A stretch of DNA of 64,000 nucleotides from Thiocapsa sp. (GTDB lineage: Bacteria; Pseudomonadota; Gammaproteobacteria; Chromatiales; Chromatiaceae), in contig NZ_CP073760.1 of assembly GCF_018399035.1 (NCBI RefSeq), forward strand, positions 3,600,001-3,664,000. Direction: 5' to 3'. How positions within the stretch are numbered: the first letter of the stretch is position 1; every line of letters begins with the position of its first letter. Positions 10,190-20,089 of the stretch are shown here, piece after piece. The notes under the pieces are model-generated. The model was given only the letters and a program-made list of their open reading frames with translations, ran no database searches and was not told where the DNA came from. The position numbers and the translations under genes are program-made.

Positions 10190-12007
10190 GTGAGCCGATG
10201 GTCCGAGGACCTGATCCCGATCGAGCGCGCCAAGACCCTGGACGGGCTCTTCGTTCAACGCGTCAAGCGCTCGCCGACGCGGGTTGCCTATCGCCATTGC
10301 GAGCGCGATGGCGGGTGGGCCGAGCTGACCTGGGCCGAGACGCGCGAGCGGGTGGCACGCTGGCATCGGGCGCTCGCGGCCGAGGCGCTCGAAAGCGGGG
10401 ACCGGGTCGCCCTCCTGCTGCGCAACTGCCCCGATTGGGTGGTGTTCGATCAGGCTGCGCTGTCGCTCGGGCTGGTCACGGTGCCCCTCTACACGGACGA
10501 CCGGGCCGAGAACGCGGCCTATATCCTGCAGGACGCGGCAGTCAAGCTGTTGCTGATCCACGATGCCGGGCGTTGGAAGCGGTTGGCCGACAGTCTCGGC
10601 GATGCGCCCTTTCCGACGCGCGTCGTGATCCTGGAATCGAGTCCCGCGGCACACGAGATTGCGGCCGAGGACCCCCGAGTGGTGATCGCCGAGGATTGGC
10701 TGCCGCAGACGGCGCCGGAGCTTGTGCAACGTGACGGCGATCCGGATGCCTTGGCGACCATCGTCTACACCTCCGGCACCACCGGGCGCCCCAAGGGTGT
10801 CATGCTCAGCCACCGCAACATCCTGGGCAACGCCCACGGCGCATTGACCGTGATCGATTGCTACCAGGAGGATCGGTTTCTCTCCTTTCTGCCGCTGTCT
10901 CATATGCTCGAACGCACGGGCGGCTATTACCTGCCGATGATGGCCGGGGCGACGGTTGCCTTCGCACGATCCGTGGCGCAGCTCGCCGAGGACATGCAGA
11001 GCATTCGTCCCACCGTCATCATCGCCGTCCCGCGGGTCTTCGAGCGGGTCCACCAGCGCATCCAGGACCAACTCGAGGCACGCCCGGCGCCCGCGCGCTG
11101 GCTATTCCGGCTCGCCGTCGCCGCGGGGTGGCGGACCTTTCTGCGTGAGCAAGGGCGCGGCGGCTGGCACCCTTTGATGCTGCTCTGGCCGTTGCTGCGC
11201 CGCAAGGTCGGCGATCAAGTCCTCGCCAAGCTCGGTGGAGCGCTGCGTGTCGCCGTGAGTGGCGGTGCGCCCCTGCCGGCCCCCGTCGCGCACACCTTCA
11301 TCGGTTTGGGACTGCCCCTGCTGCAGGGCTACGGTTTGACCGAGACCAGTCCCGTCATCAGCTTCAATCCGCTCAAGGACAATATCCCGGAAAGCGTGGG
11401 TGTGCCGCTGCGCGGGCTCCAGTTGCGCATCGGGGCGCAGAAGGAGCTGCTCGTGAAGGGCGAGAACGTGATGCTCGGCTACTGGAACAACCACGCGGCC
11501 ACCGCCCGGGTCCTGACACAGGATGGTTGGCTGCACACCGGCGATCAGGTGCGTCTGGAGCACGGACACATCTACATCACCGGACGTCTCAAGGACATTC
11601 TGGTCTTGTCCAACGGCGAGAAGGTCCCGCCCGCAGACCTCGAGATGGCGATCGCGATGGACCCTTTGTTCGAGCAGGTGGTTGTACTCGGCGAGGGACA
11701 CTCCTATCTCACGGCCTTGCTGGTGTTGAACGCGGACCTCTGGCCCGGACTGGCGCGGGAGCAGGGTCTGGATCCCGAGCGCCCGGAAAGCCTGCGCGAT
11801 CCTCGGATCAACAAGCTGATCCTCCAGCGGATTCGTTCGGCGCTGCACGATTTTCCGGGGTATGCCAAGATCCGGCGCGTGACCCTGACGCTCGAGCCCT
11901 GGTCCATCGACAACGGTTTGCTGACGCCGACCATGAAGGTCAAGCGCGCCATGGTCGTCACGCGCTATCGCGACGAGATCGAGGGGATGTACGGGATGGA
12001 TTCCTGA
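10190..12007 (+). CDS. Long-chain acyl-CoA synthetase (AMP-forming)
   Basis: Activates fatty acids to acyl-CoA through an acyl-adenylate. The 605-residue protein has the P-loop YTSGTTGRPKGVMLSH (about residue 188), GYGLTET (about 379), and the TGD/GR...K hinge region (WLHTGDQV ... ITGRLKDILVLSNGEK). It resembles the FadD15/ACSL type with the long C-terminal domain. The start codon is GTG at 10190, with a perfect AGGAGG at 10177-10182; no ATG in this frame has comparable support. The C-terminal lysine needed for adenylation is in TPTMKVKRAMV. Cytosolic or membrane-associated. Confidence 0.92.
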   Translation: MSRWSEDLIPIERAKTLDGLFVQRVKRSPTRVAYRHCERDGGWAELTWAETRERVARWHRALAAEALESGDRVALLLRNCPDWVVFDQAALSLGLVTVPLYTDDRAENAAYILQDAAVKLLLIHDAGRWKRLADSLGDAPFPTRVVILESSPAAHEIAAEDPRVVIAEDWLPQTAPELVQRDGDPDALATIVYTSGTTGRPKGVMLSHRNILGNAHGALTVIDCYQEDRFLSFLPLSHMLERTGGYYLPMMAGATVAFARSVAQLAEDMQSIRPTVIIAVPRVFERVHQRIQDQLEARPAPARWLFRLAVAAGWRTFLREQGRGGWHPLMLLWPLLRRKVGDQVLAKLGGALRVAVSGGAPLPAPVAHTFIGLGLPLLQGYGLTETSPVISFNPLKDNIPESVGVPLRGLQLRIGAQKELLVKGENVMLGYWNNHAATARVLTQDGWLHTGDQVRLEHGHIYITGRLKDILVLSNGEKVPPADLEMAIAMDPLFEQVVVLGEGHSYLTALLVLNADLWPGLAREQGLDPERPESLRDPRINKLILQRIRSALHDFPGYAKIRRVTLTLEPWSIDNGLLTPTMKVKRAMVVTRYRDEIEGMYGMDS

Positions 12008-12076
12008 TCGAACCGGGGGCGGATCCGGTCGCGATCTTGATTGCGCGGCGTGCAGCGCCTACACTAACCCATCAAA

Positions 12077-12150
12077 GCGGGTGTAGTTCAATGGTAGAAC
12101 TTCAGCTTCCCAAGCTGATAGCGTGGGTTCGATTCCCATCACCCGCTCCA
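12077..12150 (+). tRNA. tRNA-Gly (anticodon CCC)
   Basis: A 74-base cloverleaf: acceptor GCGGGTG/CACCCGC, D arm GTTC-AATGGTA-GAAC, anticodon stem TCAGC/GCTGA around loop TTCCCAA (anticodon CCC, reads GGG), T arm GTGGG-TTCGATT-CCCAT, and an encoded CCA end. It closely follows the E. coli tRNA-Gly(CCC). It lies 69 bases after the acyl-CoA synthetase gene. Confidence 0.97.
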
Positions 12151-12205
12151 TCTTCCCCCGCTCCGCACACCGCTACCGCGGCGATCGTGCCGGTCCCGTA
12201 GCCCC

Positions 12206-12532
12206 ATGCAGCGCATCTATCAGGCTCGAGATCGCATCGAGGCTCAACTTCTGTTGGACTTTTTGGATCGCCATCTCGTCGAAGCCGTCATCCTGGGCGA
12301 CTATCTCGCGGGTGCCGCGGGCGGTCTGCCTGCCGACATCGGTCCCACGCTCTGGGTCGTGGAAGACGGCGACCTCGAACGCGGACGCGAGCTGCTCGGT
12401 CGGTTTCAGGCCGATGCACGGCGCCCGAGCAATGCCGCGACCTGGCTTTGCAGCGGTTGCGGCGAGTCGGTGGACGGTGATTTCGACATCTGCTGGAACT
12501 GCGGGCAGCCGCGCGCCGAGACCGGATCGTGA
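12206..12532 (+). CDS. DUF2007 protein with C-terminal zinc ribbon
   Basis: A 108-residue protein. Residues 1-70 form the DUF2007 signal-transducing-like fold (MQRIYQARDRIEAQLLLDFLDRH ... LWVVEDGDLERGRELL). Residues 80-103 form a zinc ribbon with two CxxC pairs (WLCSGCGE and CWNCGQP). The family's function is unknown; some members have been compared with PII-like folds. It lies between tRNA-Gly and mutY and is probably cotranscribed with mutY, whose start is 43 bases downstream. Confidence 0.88.
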   Translation: MQRIYQARDRIEAQLLLDFLDRHLVEAVILGDYLAGAAGGLPADIGPTLWVVEDGDLERGRELLGRFQADARRPSNAATWLCSGCGESVDGDFDICWNCGQPRAETGS

Positions 12533-12575
12533 CGGAAGCAAGCCTGACCGGTCGAGCCGAGGATGGCGCAAGGCC

Positions 12576-13682
12576 ATGAGCACAGCCACCTCGGAGTGGT
12601 TCGGCGAGGCCGTGCTCGGCTGGTTCGATCGGCACGGGCGCAAAGATCTGCCCTGGCAACGCGACCCGACGCCTTACCGGGTCTGGGTCTCGGAGATCAT
12701 GCTCCAGCAGACGCAGGTCGCGGTCGTGACCCCCTATTTCGAGCGTTTCGTCGCGCAGTTTCCGACGGTGGCGGAACTTGCCGAGGCGTCGGAGGATCGT
12801 CTGATGGCCCTCTGGTCAGGGCTCGGCTATTACGCCCGTGCCCGCAATCTCCATCGTGCCGCCGGTCTGATTCGCGATCTGCACGGCGGGGTGTTCCCCG
12901 TGACGATCGAGCCCTTGCTCGCGCTCCCCGGCATCGGCCGCTCCACCGCCGGTGCGATGCTCTCGCTCGCCTTGGACCAACCCCATCCGATCCTCGACGG
13001 CAATGTGAAGCGGGTGCTGGCGCGCGCCTTCGGCGTCGAGGGTTGGCCCGGCCAAAGCACCGTGCTCGAGCGGCTCTGGTCACTGGCCGAACGGCTCACG
13101 CCGCCGAGCCGGGTCGGCGCCTACAATCAGGGCATGATGGATCTGGGCGCCACGCTCTGCACCCGTCGCGCCCCGGCCTGCGGGCGCTGTCCGGTCTCTG
13201 AGCGGTGTGTTGCGCGCCGCTCGGACCGTCAGGCCGGGCTCCCGACACCCCGCCCGCGCCGCAGCTCGCCGCAGCGCGAGACCCTGATGCTCCTCCTCGT
13301 CGATCCGGCCGGCGAGATCCTGCTGGAGCGTCGGCCCAAGAGCGGGATCTGGGGCGGACTTTGGAGTCTGCCCGAGATTGCGCCGGGCGCCGATCCGCGC
13401 GACTGGTGTCTCGCCCGCCTCGGTGTTCCACCCGCGCGGGTTGAAATGATCGGGGCACGCCGTCACACCTTCTCCCACTTCAATCTGGATATCCGGATCG
13501 CGCTCGTGCAGCTCGACGCGACACCCGATCGCATTGCCGACGACGCCGATCGGCGCTGGCTGAGCCGGGCCGATCTCGCTGCTCTCGGCACGCCCGCGCC
13601 CGTGAAAGGCATCCTGGACCACTTTCAAGCCGGCCGAGCGCAACCGCCCGTTCGTCCGTCACCACACGGAGACTTCTCATGA
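12576..13682 (+). CDS. mutY: A/G-specific adenine DNA glycosylase
   Basis: Removes adenine mispaired with 8-oxoguanine. The 368-residue protein has the helix-hairpin-helix [14 protein letters not shown] with the catalytic Asp in [10 protein letters not shown], and the [4Fe-4S] ligands C-x6-C-x2-C-x5-C in the segment [19 protein letters not shown]-terminal NUDIX-like domain that recognises 8-oxoG follows ([19 protein letters not shown]). The ATG at 12576 is chosen because the conserved N-terminal helix ([13 protein letters not shown]) follows at the usual distance. The stop overlaps the yggX start as ATGA, the standard mutY-yggX arrangement. Confidence 0.97.
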   Translation: MSTATSEWFGEAVLGWFDRHGRKDLPWQRDPTPYRVWVSEIMLQQTQVAVVTPYFERFVAQFPTVAELAEASEDRLMALWSGLGYYARARNLHRAAGLIRDLHGGVFPVTIEPLLALPGIGRSTAGAMLSLALDQPHPILDGNVKRVLARAFGVEGWPGQSTVLERLWSLAERLTPPSRVGAYNQGMMDLGATLCTRRAPACGRCPVSERCVARRSDRQAGLPTPRPRRSSPQRETLMLLLVDPAGEILLERRPKSGIWGGLWSLPEIAPGADPRDWCLARLGVPPARVEMIGARRHTFSHFNLDIRIALVQLDATPDRIADDADRRWLSRADLAALGTPAPVKGILDHFQAGRAQPPVRPSPHGDFS

Positions 13683-13951
13683 CTTACATGGTTCACTGCG
13701 TCAAGCTCGGCCGCGAGGCCGAGGGCCTGGATCGGGCGCCCTATCCGGGCGAGCTCGGCAAGCGCATCCACGCCAACGTCTCCAAGCAGGCCTGGCAGGA
13801 CTGGCTGCGCCACCAGACCATGCTGATCAACGAGAATCGTCTGAGCCCGATGGATCCCAAGTCGCGCAAATTTCTCGAAGAGCAGATGGATAACTATTTC
13901 TTCGGCGAAGGCGCGGAGATGCCCGAGGGTTACGTCCCGCCGAAAAGCTAG
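13679..13951 (+). CDS. yggX: Oxidative damage protection / Fe-S iron-trafficking protein
   Basis: A 90-residue member of the YggX family, which protects Fe-S clusters and can bind iron. It shows the family's N-terminal CxxLG-like region ([22 protein letters not shown]), [14 protein letters not shown], and the [19 protein letters not shown] motif. It overlaps mutY by 4 bases (ATGA). Its TAG stop codon coincides with the first bases of the GTCGTT-arm repeat element. Confidence 0.96.
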   Translation: MTYMVHCVKLGREAEGLDRAPYPGELGKRIHANVSKQAWQDWLRHQTMLINENRLSPMDPKSRKFLEEQMDNYFFGEGAEMPEGYVPPKS

Positions 13952-14111
13952 CGGAGCGGTGCAGAGATTCCGAGCCCGTCCGAAATCATTTTCGTGGTCG
14001 TTGTCTTGGTCGTTGTCGTTGTCGTTGTCGTAATCGACCATCGCTACGACAACGACAACGACCACGACAACGACAAGGAACGGTCTCGACACATCTGCCG
14101 TGCTGCACTAG
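13948..14111. repeat. GTCGTT/AACGAC hairpin element, copy 1
   Basis: This 164-bp element is bounded by CTAG at both ends. Imperfect terminal inverted repeats (GCTAGCGGAGCGGTGCAGAG and, on the other strand, GCTAGTGCAGCACGGCAGA) enclose arms of near-tandem hexamers: GTCGTT on the left, and (ACAACG) on the right around a centre TCGACCATCGC. The transcript would fold into a very long hairpin. The left CTAG includes the yggX TAG stop. Copy 2 is at 59883-60033 after pilQ. Confidence 0.88.
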
Positions 14112-14179
14112 CAGCGTGTCGCCGGGATGCACGGCGCGAACACCCGCCTTGCCGATCCCCCCCTGCGTTGTTAGATTAG

Positions 14180-15322
<1,143 letters not shown>

Positions 15323-15326
15323 TCCC

Positions 15327-16217
15327 ATCAAACCGCTCTTTCTTCGCGGTCCGTCGCCCACCCTCCGGGTCATCCTGGCGGTGGTATGCGCACTGGGCCT
15401 GATCATCGCCGACCACCGGTTCGACCATCTCGACCGCGTGCGCTCGCTGTTGTCCGTCTTGGCCCATCCGCTGCATTTGGCCGTGAACGTGCCGTCCGCA
15501 CTCATCCGCTCCGCGCAGGGGCAGCTCACGGACGCGGCACAGCTGCGGACCCTGAATGCCGTACTGAATCGTGAAAACCTCTTGCTGAAGGCTCGCCTGC
15601 AGCAATTCGAGTCGCTCGAGGCCGAGAACATGCGGTTGCGCGACCTGCTCGGCTCGTCGTTCAACATCGGCGAGCGGGTGCTGATCGCGGAGATCCTCGC
15701 GGTGGATCTCACGCCCTCGCGGCAGCTGGTGATGGTGAACAAGGGGACAAGCTCGGGCGTCTTCGTGGGGCAGCCGGTGTTGGATGCCAATGCCGTGATG
15801 GGGCAGGTGATCCGAGCCAATCCCTTCTCGTCCATCGTGCTGCTCATCACCGACTCGGATCATTCGCTCCCGGTGGAGGTCAATCGCAACGGTCTGCGCA
15901 GCATCGCCGCCGGATCAGGCGTGGGGCAGGAGCTGGAGCTGCTCTACATCCCCAAGAATGCCGATATCCGCGAGGGCGATCTACTGGTGACGTCCGGGAT
16001 GGGCGAGCGCTTTCCGCCGGGCTACCCGGTCGCGCGGGTCACGACGGTGCGCCAGGATCCGGACAACCCCTTTACCACCGTGCTGGCCGAGCCGACCGCC
16101 CGGCTCGACCGCAGCCGCGAGGTCCTGTTGGTCTGGACCCTGGACCCGCAGATGCGCCAGCACGCCCTCACCGACGCCGAGCCGGGCGCCGAGACGCGCA
16201 AAGGCGCCGTACGATGA
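15327..16217 (+). CDS. mreC: Rod shape-determining protein MreC, probable AUC start
   Basis: A bitopic inner-membrane scaffold of the elongasome. Homology runs upstream of the first usual start codon (GTG 15381): the frame reads (I)KPLFLRGPSPTLRVILAVV, which aligns residue for residue with the E. coli MreC N-terminus MKPIFSRGPSLQIRLILAV. The initiator methionine would then be an ATC codon at 15327. No ATG, GTG or TTG exists in this frame between the in-frame stop at 15282 and GTG 15381. Starting at 15381 would cut the cytosolic segment and half the membrane helix. A TM segment (about 15-35), a coiled coil (about 65-95) and beta domains follow; 296 residues with the AUC start. The stop overlaps mreD as ATGA. 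Confidence 0.88.
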   Translation: MKPLFLRGPSPTLRVILAVVCALGLIIADHRFDHLDRVRSLLSVLAHPLHLAVNVPSALIRSAQGQLTDAAQLRTLNAVLNRENLLLKARLQQFESLEAENMRLRDLLGSSFNIGERVLIAEILAVDLTPSRQLVMVNKGTSSGVFVGQPVLDANAVMGQVIRANPFSSIVLLITDSDHSLPVEVNRNGLRSIAAGSGVGQELELLYIPKNADIREGDLLVTSGMGERFPPGYPVARVTTVRQDPDNPFTTVLAEPTARLDRSREVLLVWTLDPQMRQHALTDAEPGAETRKGAVR

Positions 16218-16702
16218 CCGACGCCCCGCCACGCGGCGGCTGGCTGATCCTCGCCGGATTGCTGGTCGCCCTGTTCCTTTCAATCCTGCCCATGCCGGCC
16301 GGGATCGATGCCTTCAGGCCACCCTGGGTCGCGCTCGTGACACTCTACTGGTGCCTGACCGTGCCCGAGCGCTTCGGGGTCTTTTCGGCCTTCGCCGCGG
16401 GTTTGGCCTTGGATGTCGCCTCGGGATCCTTGTTCGGACAGCATGCGCTGGGTTTCTCGCTCGTCGCCTATGCCGCGGTCGAGCTGCATCAACGGATCCG
16501 ACTGTTTCCCCTGTGGCAACAGTCGCTCTTCGTGTGGATCCTGTTGCTGGTCGAGCGGCTGCTCAACCTGTGGGTCCTGGCTGCCACCGGCCAGCCGATA
16601 CCCTCCTTGGTCTACTGGGTGTCGACCCTGCCGGGGCTGCTGCTCTGGCCCTGGCTCTTCGTGATCCTGAGCGATCTCGGTCGCCGCGCCGGTTTGGTCT
16701 AA
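16214..16702 (+). CDS. mreD: Rod shape-determining protein MreD
   Basis: An inner-membrane protein of 162 residues with five or so hydrophobic helices (for example LILAGLLVALFLSILPMP, WVALVTLYWCL, LLLWPWLFVILSDL). It works with MreB, MreC, RodA and PBP2 in side-wall elongation. It overlaps mreC by 4 bases. Its TAA stop codon (16700-16702) is the first triplet of a TAAACCGCG repeat, and the last codons (GRRAGLV) lie directly against the repeat. Confidence 0.93.
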   Translation: MTDAPPRGGWLILAGLLVALFLSILPMPAGIDAFRPPWVALVTLYWCLTVPERFGVFSAFAAGLALDVASGSLFGQHALGFSLVAYAAVELHQRIRLFPLWQQSLFVWILLLVERLLNLWVLAATGQPIPSLVYWVSTLPGLLLWPWLFVILSDLGRRAGLV

Positions 16703-17009
16703 ACCGCGCCCGGTGCGGTATGCGATGTTTTTGGATGGGATCGGCCCCGGCGGATTTCAGAACCGCTGGAGCCGGCGCGGTTTAAAGTATTAAAAAGATA
16801 AAATTTTAAACCGCGTCACCACAAAGGTCGGAAAAATCCTTGAGCCCGACACAAAATGACAATGAAGCATGTCACTCCGGACGCGGTTTAACGCGGTCTA
16901 GAATTATGAATTTCATAAACTTAAACCGCGCCAACTCCAACGCGTACCGAACCCGAAAAGTCACGGACCCCCTCCCGCCGTCGACGGCTAAACCACCGAG
17001 CGCGGTTTA
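16700..17009. repeat. Triple TAAACCGCG repeat array between mreD and mrdA
   Basis: Three units: 16700-16784 (85 bp, GCC type, inverted relative to copy 1), 16807-16890 (84 bp, GTCC type) and 16922-17009 (88 bp). The 22-bp spacer after the first unit is nearly the reverse complement of the spacer of copy 1, so the first two units are copy 1 inverted. A 31-bp AT-rich spacer precedes the third unit. The array starts at the mreD stop codon and ends one base before the mrdA ATG, filling the whole gap in an otherwise tight operon. Confidence 0.92.
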
Positions 17010-18875
17010 ATGCTCGAAGCGAATCTGGAAGACCGCAAACGCGAGGCCCGCCTGGTCTCGACCAGAGCGCTGATCGCCGGGCTGCTGGCGATCGTCGCCC
17101 TCTCGCTGGTCGTGGTGCGGTTGGTGCACCTTCAAGTCGATCAACACGACCATTTCACCGTCCTGTCCCGCGACAATCGGGTCAAGGTCCAGCCTTTGCC
17201 GCCGGCACGCGGACTCATCTACGACGCCAAGGGCGTGCTGCTCGCCGACAACCACCCGTCGTTCTCCTTGGAGATCACGATCGAGAAGGTCGGCGACCTC
17301 GAGGCCACGATCGAGGGACTCTCCCGGTTGATCCGGATCGAGCCGCAGGATCGCAACCGCTTCGAGCGTCAGAAGCGACAACGCATGCGCTTCCAGGGCG
17401 TACCGATCAGGCTCAATCTGACCCAGGCGGAGGTCGCGCAGTTCGCGGTCGACGGGCACCGCTTTCCCGGCGTGGACATCCGCGCCGAGTTGGTGCGCAC
17501 CTATCCGCTGGGCGAGCACACGGCGCATGTGCTCGGCTATGTCGGCCGGATCAACGAGCAGGAGCTCGCCCGCATCGACAAGAGCAACTATGCCGGGAGC
17601 CAGTTCATCGGCAAGGGCGGCTTGGAGAAGGCTCACGAGGCGCTGCTGCACGGTCAGGTCGGCTACCAGCAGGTGGAGGTCAACGCCCGCGGCCGGGTGA
17701 TCCGGACCCTCGAGAGCCGCCCGCCGGTCTCCGGTCAGGATCTGCATCTGTATCTGGACATCGGCCTGCAGCAGGCGGCGAAAGAGGCGCTCGGCGAGGA
17801 GCGCGGTGCCGTGGTCGCCATCGATCCACGCAACGGCGGCGTCTTGGCCCTCGTGAGCAACCCGAGCTTCGACCCCAATCTGTTCGTGGAAGGGATCAGT
17901 CAAACGGACTATCAGGCCCTGCTGAGCTCGCCGGACAAGCCCTTGTTCAACCGAGCGGTGCGCGGACAGTATCCGCCGGGGTCGACCATCAAGCAGTTCG
18001 TCGCCCTCGCCGGCCTGGCCTCGGGGGTCACGACCTCGCGACGCGCGACCTATTGCTCGGGCGCATTCAGCCTGCCCGGACACTCCCATCGGTTTCGCTG
18101 CTGGCGTCGCGGCGGTCATGGCGCCATGAACCTCGAGCAGGCGCTGGTGCAGTCCTGCGACGTCTACTTCTACGATCTCGCCAACCGGATGGGGATCGAC
18201 CGACTCTCGGGCTTTCTCTCGGACTTCGGCTTCGGCGCCTTGACCGGGATCGATGTCGCCGGCGAGCTGGGCGGGCTCATGCCGACGCGCGAATGGAAAC
18301 AACGGGTCCGCAAGCAGGCCTGGTATCCGGGCGAGACCCTGATCGTGGGCATCGGGCAGGGCTCCTTCCTGGCGACACCGCTGCAACTGGCGGTTGCAAC
18401 GGCAGCGGTCGCCAATCACGGCAAGGTGATTCGTCCGCAGGTGGCGCGCGCGGCACAGGCTCCCGGTGCGCCCGCAGCCGAGCAGCTGCCGATGCTCTCG
18501 CACACCATCGAGCTCGGCGAGAAACAGCAATGGGACCAGATCGTCAACGCCATGGCCAAGGTCGTGGAATCCGGCACCGCCCGGCGCATTCGCAGCACCG
18601 AGTACCGCATCGCCGGCAAGACCGGGACCTCCCAGGTCTTCAGCCTCGCCCAGAACCAACGCTACAATGCGGCGACGCTCCCCAAGCACCTGCATGACCA
18701 CGCCTTGTTCGTCGCCTTCGCACCGATCGAGGATCCGCGTATCGCCATCGCGGTCATCGTCGAGAACGGCGGCGGGGGCGGCGCCACCGCGGCACCCGTC
18801 GCGCGTCGCATCATGGATGCCTACCTGGGCGGCGCGACCGTCCTGACCGATGTCGGAGGCGAGGGTGGCGATTAG
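17010..18875 (+). CDS. mrdA: Penicillin-binding protein 2 (peptidoglycan DD-transpeptidase)
   Basis: The elongation-specific transpeptidase that cross-links peptidoglycan together with RodA. The 621-residue protein has an N-terminal membrane anchor (about residues 22-42, IAGLLAIVALSLVVVRLVHL), a dimerisation domain, and a transpeptidase domain with the serine motif STIK (about 328), SCD (about 385) and KTGTS (about 542). The ATG at 17010 follows the last base of the repeat array, so any ribosome-binding site must lie within repeat sequence; CCACCGAG is the nearest and is weak. The 3' end overlaps the rodA start region. Confidence 0.96.
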   Translation: MLEANLEDRKREARLVSTRALIAGLLAIVALSLVVVRLVHLQVDQHDHFTVLSRDNRVKVQPLPPARGLIYDAKGVLLADNHPSFSLEITIEKVGDLEATIEGLSRLIRIEPQDRNRFERQKRQRMRFQGVPIRLNLTQAEVAQFAVDGHRFPGVDIRAELVRTYPLGEHTAHVLGYVGRINEQELARIDKSNYAGSQFIGKGGLEKAHEALLHGQVGYQQVEVNARGRVIRTLESRPPVSGQDLHLYLDIGLQQAAKEALGEERGAVVAIDPRNGGVLALVSNPSFDPNLFVEGISQTDYQALLSSPDKPLFNRAVRGQYPPGSTIKQFVALAGLASGVTTSRRATYCSGAFSLPGHSHRFRCWRRGGHGAMNLEQALVQSCDVYFYDLANRMGIDRLSGFLSDFGFGALTGIDVAGELGGLMPTREWKQRVRKQAWYPGETLIVGIGQGSFLATPLQLAVATAAVANHGKVIRPQVARAAQAPGAPAAEQLPMLSHTIELGEKQQWDQIVNAMAKVVESGTARRIRSTEYRIAGKTGTSQVFSLAQNQRYNAATLPKHLHDHALFVAFAPIEDPRIAIAVIVENGGGGGATAAPVARRIMDAYLGGATVLTDVGGEGGD

Positions 18876-20001
18876 ATCGAGCAGCTATTTTCCGGATGAC
18901 GCCCTGTATCGGGGGCATCGCGGTCTGTGGCAACGGATTCACCTGGATGCCCCCCTGCTGGTGGCCCTGTTGGCGCTGTGCGGTTTCGGCCTGATGGTGC
19001 TCTTCAGCGCGAGCGATCAGGATCCCGTCGCGATCGAGCGGCAGTTGATTCGGCTCGGGATCGCCTTCGGCCTGATGATCGCGGTCGCACAGATCCCCCC
19101 GGCGCGGCTGCGCAGCTGGTCGCCGCTGCTCTACGGGGTCGGGGTGGCGATGCTGATTGCGGTGCTTCTGTTCGGAGATATCGGCAAGGGGGCACAGCGC
19201 TGGTTGGATCTCGGCGTCGTGCGCTTTCAGCCCTCGGAGCTTCTGAAGCTCGCGGTGCCCATGATGATCGCCTGGTTGCTCAGCGCCCGTGCCTTGCCGC
19301 CGAAGCTCTTGTGGGTCGTCCTCTCGGCCGTGCTGACCCTGATCCCGGTCGTGCTGATCGCCAAGCAACCGGATCTGGGAACCGCGCTGCTGGTCGCCAG
19401 TGCGGGCGTGGTCGCGCTCTTCATGGCCGGCATGGGGTGGGGCATGATCCTCGCGCTCGCGGTCGTCGTCGCCGCCGTGACCCCGCTCGTCTGGATCGGT
19501 CTGCATGATTATCAACGCGATCGCGTTCTGACCTTCCTGAATCCGGAGTCCGACCCCCTTGGATCCGGCTATCACATCATCCAGTCCAAGATTGCGATCG
19601 GCTCGGGCGGGATCGACGGCAAGGGCTGGCTGAACGGCACCCAGTCGCACCTGGAGTTCCTGCCCGAGCGCAATACCGACTTCATCTTCGCGGTCATCGG
19701 CGAGGAATTCGGGTTTACCGGGATCCTGGCCCTGCTCGCCCTTTATCTCTTTATCATCCTGCGCGGTCTGGTCATCGCCGCGCGGGCGCAGGATCGCTTC
19801 GGGCGTCTGTTGGCCGGCGCTCTGACACTGGTGTTTTTCGTCTACGTCTTCGTCAACACCGGGATGGTCACCGGCTTGCTGCCGGTCGTCGGTGTTCCGC
19901 TGCCCTTGATCAGCTATGGCGGCACCTCGATGGTGACCCTGATGGTAGGATTCGGCATCATCATGGGGATACAGACCCATCGTATACGCTCTCGCGGGTG
20001 A
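18865..20001 (+). CDS. rodA: Peptidoglycan glycosyltransferase RodA
   Basis: A SEDS-family polymerase of 378 residues with about ten membrane helices. It carries the SEDS signatures FQPSELLKLAVPM, KQPDLGTALLV, LPERNTDFIFAVIGEEFG and the C-terminal PLPLISYGGTSM. GTG 18865 is chosen because GGAGG lies 5 bases upstream; an in-frame ATG at 18850 would add five residues but has no Shine-Dalgarno sequence. Both starts overlap the mrdA 3' end, consistent with coupled translation of the PBP2-RodA pair. Confidence 0.95.
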   Translation: MAIRSSSYFPDDALYRGHRGLWQRIHLDAPLLVALLALCGFGLMVLFSASDQDPVAIERQLIRLGIAFGLMIAVAQIPPARLRSWSPLLYGVGVAMLIAVLLFGDIGKGAQRWLDLGVVRFQPSELLKLAVPMMIAWLLSARALPPKLLWVVLSAVLTLIPVVLIAKQPDLGTALLVASAGVVALFMAGMGWGMILALAVVVAAVTPLVWIGLHDYQRDRVLTFLNPESDPLGSGYHIIQSKIAIGSGGIDGKGWLNGTQSHLEFLPERNTDFIFAVIGEEFGFTGILALLALYLFIILRGLVIAARAQDRFGRLLAGALTLVFFVYVFVNTGMVTGLLPVVGVPLPLISYGGTSMVTLMVGFGIIMGIQTHRIRSRG

Positions 20002-20089
20002 CGCTTGCGATGACGCGGGGAGTCTCGGACGGCTCGGCGCAGGCGACGTGTCGCGTCCGACGTCAAAACCATTCAACGAGGTGCCTTCC

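Noticed and set aside
12077..12150. tRNA-Gly as an attachment site for an integrated element
   Set aside because: No integrase, no duplicated 3' tRNA end and only housekeeping genes follow.
13625..14179. Open frames reading poly-Val and Asn-Asp repeats around 13990-14080
   Set aside because: They are translations of the GTCGTT/AACGAC hexamer arms of a non-coding repeat; the same is true at 59883-60033.
17007..18701. A 564-codon open frame antisense to mrdA
   Set aside because: mrdA has all PBP2 motifs; the antisense frame has no recognisable domain and mirrors its codon bias.
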